Origin: Desulfuromonadales bacterium
GTDB lineage: Bacteria > Desulfobacterota > Desulfuromonadia > Desulfuromonadales > BM103
DNA length: 6,963 bases
Assembly: GCA_030640215.1 (NCBI GenBank)
Contig: DAOWJU010000020.1
Coordinates: 1-6,963, forward strand
Reading direction: 5' to 3'
Shown piece after piece: positions 1-6,422 of the stretch. The number at the start of each line of letters is the position of its first letter. Position 1 is the first letter of the stretch. Position numbers and translations under genes: made by a program. The notes below the pieces were generated by a model, which did no database searches, was not told the origin of the DNA, and worked only from the letters and a program-made list of their open reading frames with translations.

Positions 1-150
1 ATACGCCTGCTGCACCAACTCATAACCGATCCCGGCATCCTTGAGGGCACCCTTTATCGCTTTGGACGCCATCACCCGGTAGGGCTCATGGGTTCCAGGC
101 TTGCTGAACTTGACCATATCGACACCGGCCACGTAGGCATTTCCGCTCAT
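1..150 (-). CDS. SCP2/SCPx-type thiolase (acetyl-CoA acetyltransferase family), N-terminal part only
   Basis: The first 50 codons of a protein that runs off the left edge of the window. It opens MSGNAYVAGVDMVKFSKPG and continues with a helix and an ...IGYELVQQAY segment. This matches the N-terminus of the thiolase-like, 'non-specific lipid-transfer' (SCPx) group, in which a VAGVGMTxF-like first strand is followed about 40 residues later by a VQQAYVGY-like strand. Such enzymes cleave 3-ketoacyl-CoA to acyl-CoA and acetyl- or propionyl-CoA in the cytoplasm, often on branched or sterol-like chains. The catalytic Cys and His lie outside the window, so activity cannot be judged. The start is set by an AAGGAG site at 159-164, 8 bases before the ATG. 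It is the third gene of the minus-strand cluster, after the acyl-CoA dehydrogenase and the short CoA-transferase, with a 41-base gap. This supports a role in the last step of beta-oxidation-type degradation. The family call is good; the substrate is unknown. Confidence 0.8.
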   Translation of the reverse strand, partial: MSGNAYVAGVDMVKFSKPGTHEPYRVMASKAIKGALKDAGIGYELVQQAY

Positions 151-191
151 TTTTTGACTCCTTAAGTTTATTGATAATTTGCAACTATTTG

Positions 192-428
192 CTAAATGTT
201 CACATCACCTGTAATCGCAACGATCGGTAGATCATAGTCCTTGGCCCAAAGTTCCCACTCCTTGGCGCTTTTGCTGAACAACTGCGGCCGGTAGTGAGCC
301 ATCGGGTCACCAGTCGGCGGTTCGATCTTAATAACCCGAGCTCCTTGTTGCAGCAGGCGTCTGGCAGCCGCCGGTCCAGGCAGGTTGACTGCCAGGCTGA
401 CAACTTTTACACCCTCCAAGGCAAGCAT
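192..428 (-). CDS. Short, internally deleted CaiB/BaiF (family III) CoA-transferase
   Basis: A 78-residue ORF. Residues 1-47 are a canonical CaiB/BaiF N-terminus: LEGVKVVSLAVNLPGPAAAR, then a Rossmann-like strand ending VIKIEPPTGDP. Full members are about 370-450 aa and carry a catalytic Asp near residue 170, which is absent here. Residues about 50-71 (SKSAKEWELWAKDYDLPIVAI) do not resemble the segment that should follow. They look like the extreme C-terminal helix of the same family, where an 'aaEWeawa...dlPiaav' pattern is usual. The simplest reading is an in-frame deletion joining the two ends at about residues 48-52. Start: ATG with GGAG five bases upstream; the Shine-Dalgarno site overlaps the stop codon of the preceding acyl-CoA dehydrogenase, implying translational coupling. 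It cannot be a normal CoA-transferase. It may be a relic or a small non-catalytic protein. The N-terminal family call is firm; the C-terminal assignment is from memory of the family and less certain. Confidence 0.72.
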   Translation of the reverse strand: MLALEGVKVVSLAVNLPGPAAARRLLQQGARVIKIEPPTGDPMAHYRPQLFSKSAKEWELWAKDYDLPIVAITGDVNI

Positions 429-433
429 AATGA

Positions 434-440
434 CTCCTTA
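434..440 (-). promoter_or_regulatory. Ribosome binding site of the short CoA-transferase, overlapping the upstream stop codon
   Basis: Read on the minus strand this is TAAGGAG. The TAA is the stop codon of the acyl-CoA dehydrogenase, and the AAGGAG is the Shine-Dalgarno site five bases before the ATG at 428. The overlap argues that the two ORFs are translated from one message. Confidence 0.7.
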
Positions 441-1574
441 ACGACTAGCCAGTTCCCTGGCGATAATGTTGCGTTGAATCTCGCTGGTCCCTTCGTAAAC
501 CTGCAGCACCTTGGCATCACGGAACAGTTTTTCCACGGGATACTCCTTGCTGTAACCGTACCCTCCGTAGATCTGCATCGCCTCGGTGGCAACCCACATC
601 ACTGAATCACAGGCATAAGCCTTGGCGCAGGAGGCCTGTAAAGTGTTCCGTCTTCCCTGGTCTGCCAGACAGGCGGCCTGGTAAGCCATCAAACGCGCAC
701 CTTCCATACGAATCTGCATATCGGCAATCTTGTGGGCGATCGCCTGATGTTCGATAATCGGCACGCCGAAAGTCTTGCGCTCCAGGGCATATTCCAGCGA
801 CAGGTCGATGCATCGCTGCATCAATCCAAGGGCAAAAGCTGCAACCATAGGCCGGGAGCCGTCGAAGGTCTTCATGGCAATTTTGAACCCCTCCCCCTCT
901 TTACCAATCAGGGTCGATTCCGGAACCACCACATCGTCCATGAAGACTTCCGCAGTCCAGCCCGCTTTCTGCCCAAGCTTGGGAATCGGCTTACCGACCT
1001 CCAGACCAGGCGTGTCACGCTCGACGATAAAGAAGCTCATGCCGCGATGACCGTCCTCGGGATCAGTCTTGGCCATTACGGTAAACCAGGAGGCGTGGTT
1101 AGCGTTGGAGATCCAGATCTTGCTGCCGTTGAGGACGTACTCATTGCCACGCTTTACCGCACGCGTCTGGATTCCAGCGACATCGGAACCGGCACAGGGC
1201 TCGGTGACTGCATAAGCGGCATACTCACCATCGACGAGACGGCCCAGATACTTTTTCTTCTGCTCGTCACTTGCCCCGGAAAGCAGAACCTCGGTCGGCA
1301 AGGCGTTGAGCATAATTCCGGCACCGATGCCGACACAGCCCCAGGACAACTGCTCAGTCACGAGAGTGTTGTCCAGACAACCCAAACCGGGGCCGCCACA
1401 GGCTTCTGGCACCGTCACATTCATCAACCCCAGCTCCCAGGCTTTCTTATGAATTTCTTCCGGCCACTTGGCCTGCTCATCATGTTCTGCCGAGACGGGG
1501 TAGATTTCTTTTGCGGCAAACTCCTTGGCAGTCTCCTGAATAAGGCGCTGTTCATCACTTAGTTGAAAATCCAT
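438..1574 (-). CDS. Acyl-CoA dehydrogenase, medium-chain (MCAD)-like
   Basis: A 378-residue FAD-dependent dehydrogenase, the normal length for the family. It oxidises acyl-CoA to trans-2-enoyl-CoA and passes electrons to ETF. The N-terminal helical domain begins MDFQLSDEQRLIQETAKEFA. The middle beta-domain carries the FAD/substrate signature YAVTEPCAGSD (121-131) and WISNA (154-158). The C-terminal domain has FDGSRPMVAA (237-246), YALERKTFG (262-270), QIYGGYGYSKEYPVEKLFRDAK (two adjoining pieces, 334-355) and VYEGTSEIQR (359-368). The catalytic base is Glu361, placed as in mammalian MCAD (Glu376 of the mature enzyme). The SRP and RRNT..AS.AKA stretches also resemble MCAD, so medium-chain straight acyl-CoA is the best guess for substrate, but this is inference. 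The ATG is preceded by a GAGGAG site. It is the first gene of a minus-strand operon with the CaiB-like ORF and the thiolase, and is transcribed divergently from the metallo-hydrolase gene. Confidence 0.94.
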   Translation of the reverse strand: MDFQLSDEQRLIQETAKEFAAKEIYPVSAEHDEQAKWPEEIHKKAWELGLMNVTVPEACGGPGLGCLDNTLVTEQLSWGCVGIGAGIMLNALPTEVLLSGASDEQKKKYLGRLVDGEYAAYAVTEPCAGSDVAGIQTRAVKRGNEYVLNGSKIWISNANHASWFTVMAKTDPEDGHRGMSFFIVERDTPGLEVGKPIPKLGQKAGWTAEVFMDDVVVPESTLIGKEGEGFKIAMKTFDGSRPMVAAFALGLMQRCIDLSLEYALERKTFGVPIIEHQAIAHKIADMQIRMEGARLMAYQAACLADQGRRNTLQASCAKAYACDSVMWVATEAMQIYGGYGYSKEYPVEKLFRDAKVLQVYEGTSEIQRNIIARELASR

Positions 1575-1647
1575 ATTTAAAGCTCCTCTTCCTGGTAAAT
1601 AACTTTGCCCAACAGACGTATATACTCATCAAACAAAACAACGTTTC

Positions 1648-1661
1648 CGAGCTTTTGCTCG
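1648..1661. repeat. Small perfect inverted repeat (CGAGC-TTTT-GCTCG), possible operator
   Basis: Five-base arms CGAGC (1648-1652) and GCTCG (1657-1661) flank a TTTT loop and are followed by TTTT. A related but imperfect copy, GAGTACTTGCTC, lies at 1704-1715, with starts 55 bases apart. The position between divergent genes suits an operator for a dimeric regulator. A short terminator-like hairpin is less likely because no plus-strand gene ends just upstream. The arms are short enough to arise by chance. Confidence 0.3.
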
Positions 1662-1796
1662 TTTTAAGACATATAAGAGAAACCCTTCCGTCAAGAAACA
1701 ACTGAGTACTTGCTCTTTTTCAACAAAAGCCTGTCCTTATGAAGTACTATGCTGCCAACATATTATTAGAACTGAAGAGAAAGCCAACTAACATTT

Positions 1797-1800
1797 GAGG
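1797..1800 (+). promoter_or_regulatory. Ribosome binding site supporting the GTG start of the metallo-hydrolase
   Basis: GAGG lies seven bases before the GTG at 1808. An in-frame TGA at 1805-1807 directly precedes that codon, so GTG is the most upstream start possible, and the site confirms it. Confidence 0.6.
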
Positions 1801-1807
1801 TTGTTGA

Positions 1808-2662
1808 GTGAAGTTACAACGTCTGGTCGATAAAGATATCTGGCTGGAGGAACGTGGGATTACGCCAGGGGTTACGGAGATTCGCGTCTCGAACCGCATG
1901 TCAAGGCTGCTTGGTTTCTGGTCTTCTCTCTATTTGGCTGGCGACATACTTATCGACACCGGGTTTCCCCATGCATCAGGATTAATTGACAGATACCTGG
2001 CAAAAAAGACGATATCGGCCATTGTCTGTACACACAATCACGAAGATCATGCCGGGAATTGCGGGATCTTGTCATTGAGGCACAATTGTCCTGTCTACCT
2101 TGCAAACAGTCATCTACAGTGGGAGGAAGGGGTTCGCTCCATGCCTTTCTATCGCAAACTCTGGTGGGGAACTGTCTCGCCGTACCTGGCAGAAGAATTG
2201 CCGGCGCAGGTTGTGAACCCAGGCCGATCCTTGAGAAGAATACCGACCCCGGGGCATTCTCAAACCCAGGTGTCATTTTTTGATGAAGAGTCAGGGGCCT
2301 TGTTCTCAGGAGACCTTTACATCTCTTCCGGGGCCTCTGCGATTATGCGCCATGAGAACCCGTTTCAGACGATTCAATCGCTACGGAAAGTGGCTGAGCT
2401 TGCACCAGACATCCTTTTGAGTGGCCACAGTTTGATTTTAGAAAAACCGGCATCCAGACTGCTTGAAAAAGCCGAGAGAATGGAAGCTACAGCAGAAAAG
2501 ATCATAGAATTCAGGTCATCTGGAATGACGGAAACAGAAATCGTCAACCACCTCTTCAGATATGGCCGAACAAGGAATCGCCTGCTAAGCTGGTTTTCTG
2601 CAGGGGAATTCAGTCGAGTTAATTTCGTTCAAGCGTGCATGAGACACAACCCAAAAGCATAA
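1808..2662 (+). CDS. Metallo-beta-lactamase-fold hydrolase (glyoxalase II / LACTB2-like)
   Basis: A 284-residue member of the metallo-beta-lactamase superfamily with all usual metal ligands visible. The HxHxDH motif is CTHNHEDHAG (His76, His78, Asp80, His81). The third motif is PTPGHSQTQ (His150). The bridging Asp is in LFSGDLY (Asp169), and the last ligand is in LLSGHSL (His207). A di-metal hydrolase is therefore expected, with no signal peptide and a cytoplasmic location. The helical tail (about 215-284, with KAERMEATAEKIIEF and a TETEIVNHLF stretch) resembles the winged-helix-like C-terminus of LACTB2 and related hydrolases. The start is GTG. It is the only plus-strand gene here, divergent from the acyl-CoA dehydrogenase operon and convergent with the flavoprotein gene 38 bases away. 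Family members hydrolyse thioesters, lactones or phosphoesters. A thioester substrate would fit the acyl-CoA context but is only a guess. Confidence 0.88.
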   Translation: MKLQRLVDKDIWLEERGITPGVTEIRVSNRMSRLLGFWSSLYLAGDILIDTGFPHASGLIDRYLAKKTISAIVCTHNHEDHAGNCGILSLRHNCPVYLANSHLQWEEGVRSMPFYRKLWWGTVSPYLAEELPAQVVNPGRSLRRIPTPGHSQTQVSFFDEESGALFSGDLYISSGASAIMRHENPFQTIQSLRKVAELAPDILLSGHSLILEKPASRLLEKAERMEATAEKIIEFRSSGMTETEIVNHLFRYGRTRNRLLSWFSAGEFSRVNFVQACMRHNPKA

Positions 2663-2700
2663 ATTATGAACTTCACGACGAACAGTCTCAGGGCAATATT

Positions 2701-3555
2701 TTACTCTCTTACCGGTTTGATCAAAGGCACCTCATCGGCATATTCGCCCCTGACCCCAGCCAGAGTTTTCTTTTTCTCTTTAAAGCTACCGAGCATACCG
2801 AGCAGCCAGTCGCGATGGTTGAGGGCATCCTGCTCAGTCGCCACGAACGGATGTTCGCTCGGCAACATTTCAATCGAGGCCTGCCCCCCTTCGCCAAGCA
2901 ACTTGCCCGATTCACTGCAAAGCATGCAACGCACCTTGTTCCCTGGATAAAAGCGGAAGGTTTCTCCGCCACAGTAAGAGCAGCACAGCCCTTGCCTGAC
3001 CTCCTCCTGCTGAGGTTCGGCAAACAGAGCCGTGGCCAGTTCCTTGGCGAGCGCCCGGTTTTCCTGATTCAGCATCGTCTCGCCCGGCAAGGCTCCATAG
3101 ATCATGCGGACCGACTTCTGCTTCGCCATCAGCACCAGAAGGAACCTTTCGATGTCGAGTATAGTGCTCCCTTCCTTCTCCTCAACCCCGGCAACGCCGA
3201 TACCCACCGCCGGCTTGCCCCAAAGTTGATCCGAGCGCTGATAAAAGGCGAGGCCCCTATCGATAAAGGTTTTCAGGCAGGCCGAGCCGCTGAGGAAATA
3301 GGTGGGCGCCGCAATAATGAGCGCGTCGGCCTCTGCAATGGCATCCAGGATCGTATTCAGGTCGTCTTTCAGCACGCAGCCCTGCGGCCCCATCAGGCAG
3401 CGATAACAGGCGTTACAGTATTTCAGATCGAATTCAGGCAGACGCAGCAAGCGCAGCTCGTGGGGGACTCTGACCTGACGACTGATTTCTTTGATGACAA
3501 CTTCACTGTTGCCAGATCTGCGCAACGAACCGACAATCCCCAATACCATTTTCAT
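2701..3555 (-). CDS. Flavodoxin-fold NAD(P)H-dependent oxidoreductase / iron-sulfur flavoprotein with C-terminal zinc-ribbon-like Cys cluster
   Basis: A 284-residue protein. Residues 1-17 (MKMVLGIVGSLRRSGNS) are the first strand and FMN phosphate loop of the NADPH-dependent FMN reductase/flavodoxin fold. A compact Cys cluster follows, YCNACYRCLMGPQGC (Cys47, 50, 53, 60; C-x2-C-x2-C-x6-C), as in iron-sulfur flavoproteins, where it binds a 4Fe-4S cluster. AAPTYFLSGSACLKTFIDR (82-100) is the second FMN-contacting loop. The fold seems to end near residue 180. The tail adds CSYC (192-195) and CMLC (210-213), a treble-clef or rubredoxin-like knuckle pair that may bind Zn or Fe, then a charged helix. 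Start: ATG at 3555 with GGA seven bases upstream; Met3 is a possible alternative. The likely role is electron transfer between FMN, Fe-S and a partner, but which partner is unknown. It lies 101 bases downstream of the NMO-like gene on the same strand and may be co-transcribed. Confidence 0.85.
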   Translation of the reverse strand: MKMVLGIVGSLRRSGNSEVVIKEISRQVRVPHELRLLRLPEFDLKYCNACYRCLMGPQGCVLKDDLNTILDAIAEADALIIAAPTYFLSGSACLKTFIDRGLAFYQRSDQLWGKPAVGIGVAGVEEKEGSTILDIERFLLVLMAKQKSVRMIYGALPGETMLNQENRALAKELATALFAEPQQEEVRQGLCCSYCGGETFRFYPGNKVRCMLCSESGKLLGEGGQASIEMLPSEHPFVATEQDALNHRDWLLGMLGSFKEKKKTLAGVRGEYADEVPLIKPVRE

Positions 3556-3656
3556 ACTCGCATCCTTTTAAAAATTCATGCAGATTGAACTGCCAACCGA
3601 GACCACCCATAACAACGCCATATGTGAACCTGAAAGTCAGGGACAGATATCTTGAG

Positions 3657-4637
3657 CTATAAATCCAGCAGAAGACTCATGTTCTTTTCTACTGCTTCAC
3701 GAGCCTCGGCAACGATACGCTTCAGTAAAACATCACAGGTTGGGATATCATCTATCAAACCCATAACCATACCGATCGCCCAGATACCACCATTAATATC
3801 ACCACCTTCCAGCACCTCTTTACGACCACGTGTACCAGCGACCAGAGGCTGAACATCGGCAAAATCAGTATCACCTGGTTTTGCCTCAATGCAGAGGACT
3901 TCTTTGGCAATGTTATTATTAAACACACGTGCCGTATTACTCAACGTTCTGAATATCAATGTTGTTTGTCTTTCGTCTGCATCGACCAGTGCCTGTTTTA
4001 CATTCTCATGAACGGGTGCCTCCACGGTTGCCATAAAACGTGTTCCCATATTGATGCCTTCGGCCCCAAGGGCAAAGGCTGCGGCCATCTGGCAACCATT
4101 TCCTATTCCGCCCGAAGCAAGAAGGGGAATGGACAATTTGGCCGCCACAGCAGGCACAAGGACCAAGTTCGGTACATCTTCTTCTCCGGGATGTCCGGCA
4201 CATTCAAAACCATCCACACTGACCGCATCGCAACCAATCGACTCCGCTTTCAGCGCGTGACGTACAGAGGTGCACTTATGAATAACCCTGATTCCAGCCT
4301 TTTTGAAAGCAGACATGAACGGCTGTGGATTGCGACCGGCTGTTTCAACAATTTTCACACCACCGGCAATAATCACCCTTATATACTCTTCGTATGGTGG
4401 TGGTTTGATCGATGGCAGAACGGTTATATTCACACCGAAAGGCTTAGTGGTCATTTGACGACAGCGTGCAATTTCTTTGCTCAGCTCTTCAGCTGTCGGG
4501 TGGTTTAACGCTGTTATAATCCCCAACCCGCCAGCATTAGAAACAGCGGCAGCCAAGTCGGCGGTACCGACCCACATCATGCCACCCTGAACAATAGGAT
4601 ATTCGATTCCCAGCAATTCAGTGATTCTCGTTTTCAT
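3657..4637 (-). CDS. Nitronate monooxygenase / 2-nitropropane dioxygenase-like FMN enzyme (FabK-related TIM barrel)
   Basis: A 326-residue protein from the chosen ATG at 4637, which has AAGGAG seven bases upstream. An ATG ten codons earlier would place that site inside the coding region, so it is rejected. Motifs in order: IEYPIVQGGMMWVG (11-24), the N-terminal FMN-binding strand; AAVSNAGGLGIITA (30-43); KPFGVNITV (65-73); VDGFECAGHPGE (141-152), with the candidate catalytic His149; LLASGGIGNG (172-181) and GINMGTRFMAT (194-204), the FMN phosphate site. The length fits class I nitronate monooxygenases, which oxidise alkyl nitronates, and FabK-type enoyl-ACP reductases, which share the fold. 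The AGHPGE form is common in NMO-annotated relatives of unproven substrate. Between an acyl-CoA dehydrogenase gene and a flavoprotein gene, reduction or oxidation of an acyl thioester is as plausible as nitronate detoxification. The family is firm; the reaction is not. Confidence 0.87.
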   Translation of the reverse strand: MKTRITELLGIEYPIVQGGMMWVGTADLAAAVSNAGGLGIITALNHPTAEELSKEIARCRQMTTKPFGVNITVLPSIKPPPYEEYIRVIIAGGVKIVETAGRNPQPFMSAFKKAGIRVIHKCTSVRHALKAESIGCDAVSVDGFECAGHPGEEDVPNLVLVPAVAAKLSIPLLASGGIGNGCQMAAAFALGAEGINMGTRFMATVEAPVHENVKQALVDADERQTTLIFRTLSNTARVFNNNIAKEVLCIEAKPGDTDFADVQPLVAGTRGRKEVLEGGDINGGIWAIGMVMGLIDDIPTCDVLLKRIVAEAREAVEKNMSLLLDL

Positions 4638-4644
4638 CTTCTGG

Positions 4645-4650
4645 CTCCTT
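4645..4650 (-). promoter_or_regulatory. Ribosome binding site that fixes the start of the NMO-like gene
   Basis: AAGGAG on the minus strand, seven bases before the ATG at 4637. It chooses this Met over the in-frame ATG at 4667 and gives an N-terminus (MKTRITELLGIEYPIVQGG) that matches the family. Confidence 0.75.
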
Positions 4651-4714
4651 TTTGCGTCACTGTACATTAATGAGACAAACCTGGATTAAACAGATTGCTC
4701 CTTATATTGTCCGC

Positions 4715-6415
4715 CTATTTGGGGCCTGGATAAACGTCTCTAAGTGCATAGACGTGGTCAGTCCAGACGGTATCAAAACGTGCCGCATTGAATACCGGCA
4801 TTTGAATGATCTCCATAGCCAACTTCTTCTGTTCTTCGAATGAGGTGGATTTATTGAAAATATCCAGTGCATATCTGGACATATCACGTACCATGAAGTC
4901 GAAGATTTGGTCGAGCAGGCCATCGTCCAGTTCTTCGAAGTTGGGGCGATTTTCTAAAATCAGCTGGCCATAAGCGATCAAGGTAAAACATTCGCCCAAC
5001 CCCAGTAGGAAGTCGATGTCCTTGGCCTGTTTTTCGTCGGGACCCGCCTGGACTAGCAGTATTTTAAACAGATCAATCTGCCGTTTGAAGACGTTGACGT
5101 TTGGCAGGTCCACCGAATCGTAGGCGATGCGGTAGTCGTGGAACTGCACTTTGCCGAGGCCTCGCGTCGGCCCCTGATTCATCAGGAATTCGTCAGTGGC
5201 TGTATCATTTCGCTTAGGCACTTCCAGGTATTCTCCAGGGTTGAAGAGAAAGTTCTTCATGAACTTCACCACCAGCGCCATGTTTACGTGTGCGGTACCT
5301 TCCAACTTGGGCAGCATGCCAACGGCATGCCCAGCGATCTCAAAGAACGGCTCGCTTTCGAATCCCTTGGCGGCGATAACCTCCCACAGCAGCCGGATCA
5401 CCTCTTCGCCCTGGGTTGTGACTTTCATCTTAACCATGGGATTGTAAAGCAGGTAACGGCGATCTTCCGGGCCGGCACTGCGCATGTAATCGACAGCCCG
5501 GTCAGCGAAGACGCGCATAGCAACCAGCCGGCAGTAGGCGTCAGTGAAAAACTGGCGCACGTGGGGAAAGTCGCTCACGTGCATCCCGTAGAGGTTGCGA
5601 TTTGCAGCGTGGTGGAGCGACTCGTAGAAGGCATGGGTACAAAGGCCGATGGAGCCCCATCCCAGATTGAACTTGCACACGTTGATCGTGTTGAGCATAT
5701 TGTCCCAAGCGGTGGAGCCAACCTCCATGATGTCGGTCTCAGTGATCGGATAGTCGTTAAGTGCGATCTCCGCCACGTAGTTGGCATCGGCCACCGTGTT
5801 CTTCACACATTCATAGTTCTCATGCTGGGAGTCGGTAGCAAAGAAGACATATTCACCGGTGTCGGCCACCTTAGCGAACATTGAGGTGATGGCCGCCTCG
5901 TTACCGTTGCCGATATAGTATTTGCGACCATTGGCGAGATACTTACCATCGCCCGTCGGCTTCAACTCCATGGATGACGAGTAGATATCCGCCCCATGCT
6001 CCTTTTCCGAAAGACCGAAGGCAAAGACATGGCCATCCTGTAGCAGCTTGGCCGTCTTCTGCTTGATTTCTTCGTTCTCACCCATCCAGACTGGGCAGAG
6101 GCCCAGCATGGAGACTTGGAAAGTGTACCAGTAGGTGAACCCGTAAAAACCGGTGATCTCCGAAAAGGCGGAGTTACGCCAGGTATCCCAGCGGGAATCG
6201 TCCGCGCCGTAGCCCGCCGGGGTCATCAGGGTGGCGAAGAGCTGGTTCTGCTTGGCAAATTCTACAAAATCATGGTTCCAGACCCGCTCATGAAAATCTT
6301 TCTTAATTGACTCCAGCCCCTTGTCCTCAAAGAATTTGATGACCTTGTCCATCAGTTCGCGAGTCTTGTCGTCAGCGTATGCACGTTCATTAGTTTTTGG
6401 GTCAAACAGCAGCAT
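4715..6415 (-). CDS. Large acyl-CoA dehydrogenase (about 566 aa, FadE/DmdC-like class)
   Basis: A 566-residue acyl-CoA dehydrogenase, about 190 residues longer than the short-/medium-chain type. Helical N-domain: 1-125, with VEFAKQNQLFATLMTPAGYG (51-70). The FAD/substrate beta-domain starts at FAFGLSEKEHGAD (131-143) and includes NGRKYYIGNGNEA (162-174). C-terminal helices carry GWGSIGLCTHAFYES (252-266) and KLEGTAHVNMAL (370-381), in which Glu372 sits at the catalytic-base position of the EGT motif. Residues from about 385 to 566 form the extra helical region typical of long FadE and DmdC-type enzymes. It should make a trans-2-enoyl-CoA from an acyl-CoA and reduce ETF in the cytoplasm. The substrate cannot be read from sequence; long-chain or substituted acyl-CoA is possible. 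The start is clear: ATG with AAGGAGG seven bases upstream. The gene follows a small ORF and a KAS III gene and precedes the NMO-like gene by 77 bases, all on the minus strand. Confidence 0.93.
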   Translation of the reverse strand: MLLFDPKTNERAYADDKTRELMDKVIKFFEDKGLESIKKDFHERVWNHDFVEFAKQNQLFATLMTPAGYGADDSRWDTWRNSAFSEITGFYGFTYWYTFQVSMLGLCPVWMGENEEIKQKTAKLLQDGHVFAFGLSEKEHGADIYSSSMELKPTGDGKYLANGRKYYIGNGNEAAITSMFAKVADTGEYVFFATDSQHENYECVKNTVADANYVAEIALNDYPITETDIMEVGSTAWDNMLNTINVCKFNLGWGSIGLCTHAFYESLHHAANRNLYGMHVSDFPHVRQFFTDAYCRLVAMRVFADRAVDYMRSAGPEDRRYLLYNPMVKMKVTTQGEEVIRLLWEVIAAKGFESEPFFEIAGHAVGMLPKLEGTAHVNMALVVKFMKNFLFNPGEYLEVPKRNDTATDEFLMNQGPTRGLGKVQFHDYRIAYDSVDLPNVNVFKRQIDLFKILLVQAGPDEKQAKDIDFLLGLGECFTLIAYGQLILENRPNFEELDDGLLDQIFDFMVRDMSRYALDIFNKSTSFEEQKKLAMEIIQMPVFNAARFDTVWTDHVYALRDVYPGPK

Positions 6416-6422
6416 GGTATAT

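Larger units (their letters stand above)
1575..1807. promoter_or_regulatory. Divergent intergenic region with putative promoters and a repeated inverted motif
   Basis: This AT-rich 233-base gap separates the start codons of the acyl-CoA dehydrogenase (minus) and the metallo-hydrolase (plus), so it should hold promoters for both. I could not fix a convincing -35/-10 pair. TATTAT at 1761-1766 is the best -10-like hexamer for the plus gene, and the palindromic TATATA at 1619-1624 for the minus gene, but neither has a good -35 at the right distance. Two copies of the pattern GAGnnnTTGCTC occur, at 1649-1660 and 1704-1715, and may be regulator sites. Ribosome binding sites lie at both ends. Confidence 0.5.

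Noticed and set aside
732..1562. Long plus-strand open frame (276 aa)
   Set aside because: It lies wholly antisense to the well-supported acyl-CoA dehydrogenase gene and has no recognisable domain. It is a shadow frame.
2663..2700. Possible bidirectional terminator between the convergent genes
   Set aside because: No stem-loop with a T-tract can be seen in the 38 bases.
2635..3588. Long plus-strand open frame (317 aa)
   Set aside because: It covers the antisense of the flavoprotein gene, whose motifs are clear on the minus strand. Its own translation shows no family pattern and is rich in His, Gln and Arg, as expected of an antisense frame.
3568..3621. A 17-residue hydrophobic peptide ORF on the minus strand between the NMO-like and flavoprotein genes
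   Set aside because: Too short, with only a weak AGG upstream. It probably arises by chance.
3629..3641. Inverted repeat CCTGA-AAG-TCAGG 15 bases after the NMO-like stop codon, considered as a terminator
   Set aside because: The stem is only five pairs and no T-run follows it on the minus strand, so it is not a convincing intrinsic terminator.
3966..4508. Plus-strand open frame (180 aa)
   Set aside because: Antisense to the NMO-like gene; no family pattern in the translation.
4638..4667. Ten-residue N-terminal extension of the NMO-like protein
   Set aside because: The strong Shine-Dalgarno site at 4645-4650 would lie inside the coding region, and the family N-terminus matches the later Met.
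5138..5884. Plus-strand open frame (248 aa)
   Set aside because: Antisense to the large acyl-CoA dehydrogenase, with no motif of its own.
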